From positions 931,001-995,000 of the forward strand of contig JAVYIG010000063.1 of NCBI GenBank assembly GCA_035222895.1: a stretch of DNA of 64,000 bases. Direction: 5' to 3'. Made by a program: the position numbers and the translations under genes. Below the pieces are notes generated by a model. It had not been told where the DNA came from, did not search any database, and saw only the letters and a program-made list of their open reading frames with translations. Shown here in pieces: positions 62,138-64,000 of the stretch. This stretch comes from Strongylocentrotus droebachiensis (lineage: Eukaryota > Echinodermata > Echinoidea > Camarodonta > Strongylocentrotidae). Within the stretch, counting starts at the first letter, position 1, and every line of letters starts with the position of its first letter.

Positions 62138-62505
62138 AAGGCCAAATAAAAAAAAAAACATGTTTAGCGTCCTGTTTTTTCGAAAAATAGGAAGGAGGGG
62201 GCCCTTTTTATTTTATTTTTTTTATATCAAAATGGCTGCTCGGTACATTTTCCCTGACAGTCGGGGCTATTTTTTTTCAAGATGGTCGCCGACAATTTTT
62301 TTTTTTTTAAAATCAGTAATAGAGCCATTTTAGCAGTGTTTTTCATGTTTTTTTTCTTTCAAAAAAAAAAATTTCTAAAAAAAAATTCTAAAAAATTTCA
62401 AAAAAAAAAAAATAAAAAAATAAATAAATAAAAAAAAATAGGAGGCGGCCCCCGAAAAGGAAGCGGGCGGGGACGCTAAACATGTATATTTTTTTAAATG
62501 GCCTA
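62138..62505. mobile_element. Small MITE with ACATGTTTAGCGTCC inverted repeat
   Basis: ACATGTTTAGCGTCC near 62159 and its inverse near 62485, with the inverted match extending out through an A/T-rich stretch to AGGCC at about 62139 and GGCCT at about 62504. The interior has homopolymer A and T runs and the words CAAAATGGCTGC and CAAGATGGTCGCC. Exact tips and target duplication are uncertain. Confidence 0.72.
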
Positions 62506-63486
62506 ATAAACTGAAAGGATATTCTCTTAATAAAGTGTAGGCCTTCAATGTTTGAAATGAATATAATTATCTTAAAATTATTAATATAATACTTCCAATG
62601 TGAGCAAATTATGTCCATGATATCAACATATTGACCCCCCCTCCCCTCTCCCTGAAATCATATGCTTTAATATTTTATCCTTTTCCAAGGTAAGAAGATT
62701 AAAGCAGTTGCAAACAGGACCTTCTCAGTAGCTCTGGATACCTACAGACTAGCATTCAAGGACATAATCCAATTACATGTATATTGATCAGGGTCAGAGA
62801 ACTTTTGAGAGAATATAATGTGTAGGGTGGAGGTGATTGGAAAAAAACAAGTTGCAATGGTCATAAAACATTTCCCACATCTATTGAAAACACAAATAAA
62901 AAATCTTTATCTTACAATAAATGTCATAAATGTATGTCAAAGTCCCTGCTATCTCAAACGTTCAGTATTCACAGGATGTAAAAGCTGGAAAGTTACCCAC
63001 TTCTATAAAATTATGTTTCACCTTATCTTGTTTTAAAAAGCTGTATTGCAAATACCTATTTGAGAATTTAAAACAATACATAAAAATCGAATGGTTTTAT
63101 GTTGATTACTTTGACTTTGTAGAAATGCATGTACCAAGTATGCAGTATTTTGTAAGTGTGTGAGTATGGTGACTGCATCATTTTATTTAGATTAATTTGT
63201 TTTATGTGGGGACCCCATTTATAAGCAATTTGCTTTTTTGTGGCCCTGACCATATATACTTGCTCTGTATTTTGTATGTTTTAAATAATTTATTTTTCTG
63301 TTGTATGTTTTGCTTTTATATGGTTCCATAAAGTCAATACAATTCAAAATTCCAAGGAGACATAATAATAAAAACCCTAATTATATTTGGGGAATTTCTC
63401 ACAACAGTCAGTTCTCTTCAGTCAATACAACCTGCTTGAAATTTACTTTCAGTGTATGAAATCCCTAAAGAAATTGATTGGTTTAA

Positions 63487-64000
63487 AGGTACTATGTCCC
63501 TTTTGCAGCCAACCTAAAATGCTGTAGAACTTTGCAGGAATTATGAATATGTCATATATGTCCTATCTGTGAAATTTAAACGTTAGCAGTGTCCTCATAT
63601 TCAAATTATGCAAGGAAACCCGTTTACTTGCTAGACTTCACTGTCAGACACCTGAGTGACTGACTGGCTTTTTTCTTCTTCTTTGGTAATAACATACATG
63701 AAAAGAGTTGTAAAGGGTACATGAGCATTTGTCTACATCAATAACCCACTTCTTGTGATGGCCAAGATTAAACTGATTGAATCTTTGCGCAGCATAAAAC
63801 GTATGACCATTCGGTACAATTGTCTGAAAATCAAGACTATTACTTTTGGGCTCTATAGCCCTAAAGTCGATTTGACAACTGATAGTCATTATTTTCCCAC
63901 TTGAAGACATTTTCAAGCCCCACCTTTTTTAGGGAAGTTCTAAATTAGTATTATCTTTCAAATGCAGTTGGAATTTAACTTTTTCATTTTTTTGGCCTGC
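63487..64000. mobile_element. TTAA-flanked MITE, copy 2, cut by window end
   Basis: Same orientation and very similar sequence to 25744-26279, with a few substitutions and short indels. Left TTAA at 63483-63486. The window ends about 20 bp before its expected right tip. Confidence 0.92.

Larger units (their letters stand above)
54674..64000 (-). other. MARK: MARK intron upstream of exon A (incomplete)
   Basis: 9.3 kb that should be intron between exon A and the unseen glycine-loop exon. I looked on the minus strand for the [20 protein letters not shown] block and did not find it. It contains MITEs at 58092-58699, 62138-62505 and 63487-64000, a (TG)n at 61886-61901, and a locally CpG-richer patch at 56510-56830. 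Confidence 0.75.

Noticed and set aside
54674-64000. MARK glycine-loop exon and first exon
   Set aside because: No minus-strand segment encodes the conserved [20 protein letters not shown] block; short open frames here show no kinase motifs.

Overview
This is a 64 kb stretch of an animal nuclear genome. It is AT-rich, with long introns, GT-AG splice sites, tRNA-derived SINEs and many small DNA transposons. The encoded kinase, the SINE type and the frequent TACATGTA-like motifs suggest an echinoderm, probably a sea urchin. That assignment comes from recognition, not from a search.

The only host gene I can support is a MARK/Par-1 (microtubule-affinity regulating) kinase on the minus strand. 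Thirteen exons from 54673 down to 6668 join in one frame, with compatible phases at every junction, into a 671-residue C-terminal product. In order they encode the kinase domain from the VAIK lysine, the UBA domain, the divergent spacer with its aPKC-type RRNTYV site, and the C-terminal KA1 domain. The N-terminal exons, including the glycine loop, are not visible and should lie beyond 64000. The stop codon is at 6668-6670. Positions 1-6667 hold the 3' UTR and 3' flank.

The introns are full of mobile DNA. The 18.3 kb intron 12411-30683 carries a four-level nest. A Tc1/mariner-type element with a DD41D transposase (16054-25413, TA duplication) is broken by two insertions. One is a 582 bp non-autonomous element (16184-16765, 6-bp duplication AGGTTA). 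The other is a giant palindromic element (18220-25294, apparent 3-bp duplication TAT). The palindrome has two almost identical 1.94-2.26 kb arms around a 372 bp loop. Each arm holds a copy of an ORF that I place in an unnamed transposon-associated family with PIN/FEN-like nuclease-type motifs. The right arm was later hit by a 5'-truncated CR1/Jockey-like LINE (21991-24501) with an open reverse transcriptase frame.

Other introns hold two copies of a TTAA-flanked MITE (25744-26279 and 63487-64000), a CpG-rich MITE (33789-34276), TA-flanked and fold-back MITEs (58092-58699, 62138-62505, 47677-47796, 48178-48329), two SINEs (31091-31289, 32004-32288), a perfect 32-bp hairpin (9002-9104), microsatellites and many long G runs. 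Non-host reading frames belong to transposons. I saw no tRNA or rRNA gene, no CRISPR array and no viral sequence.
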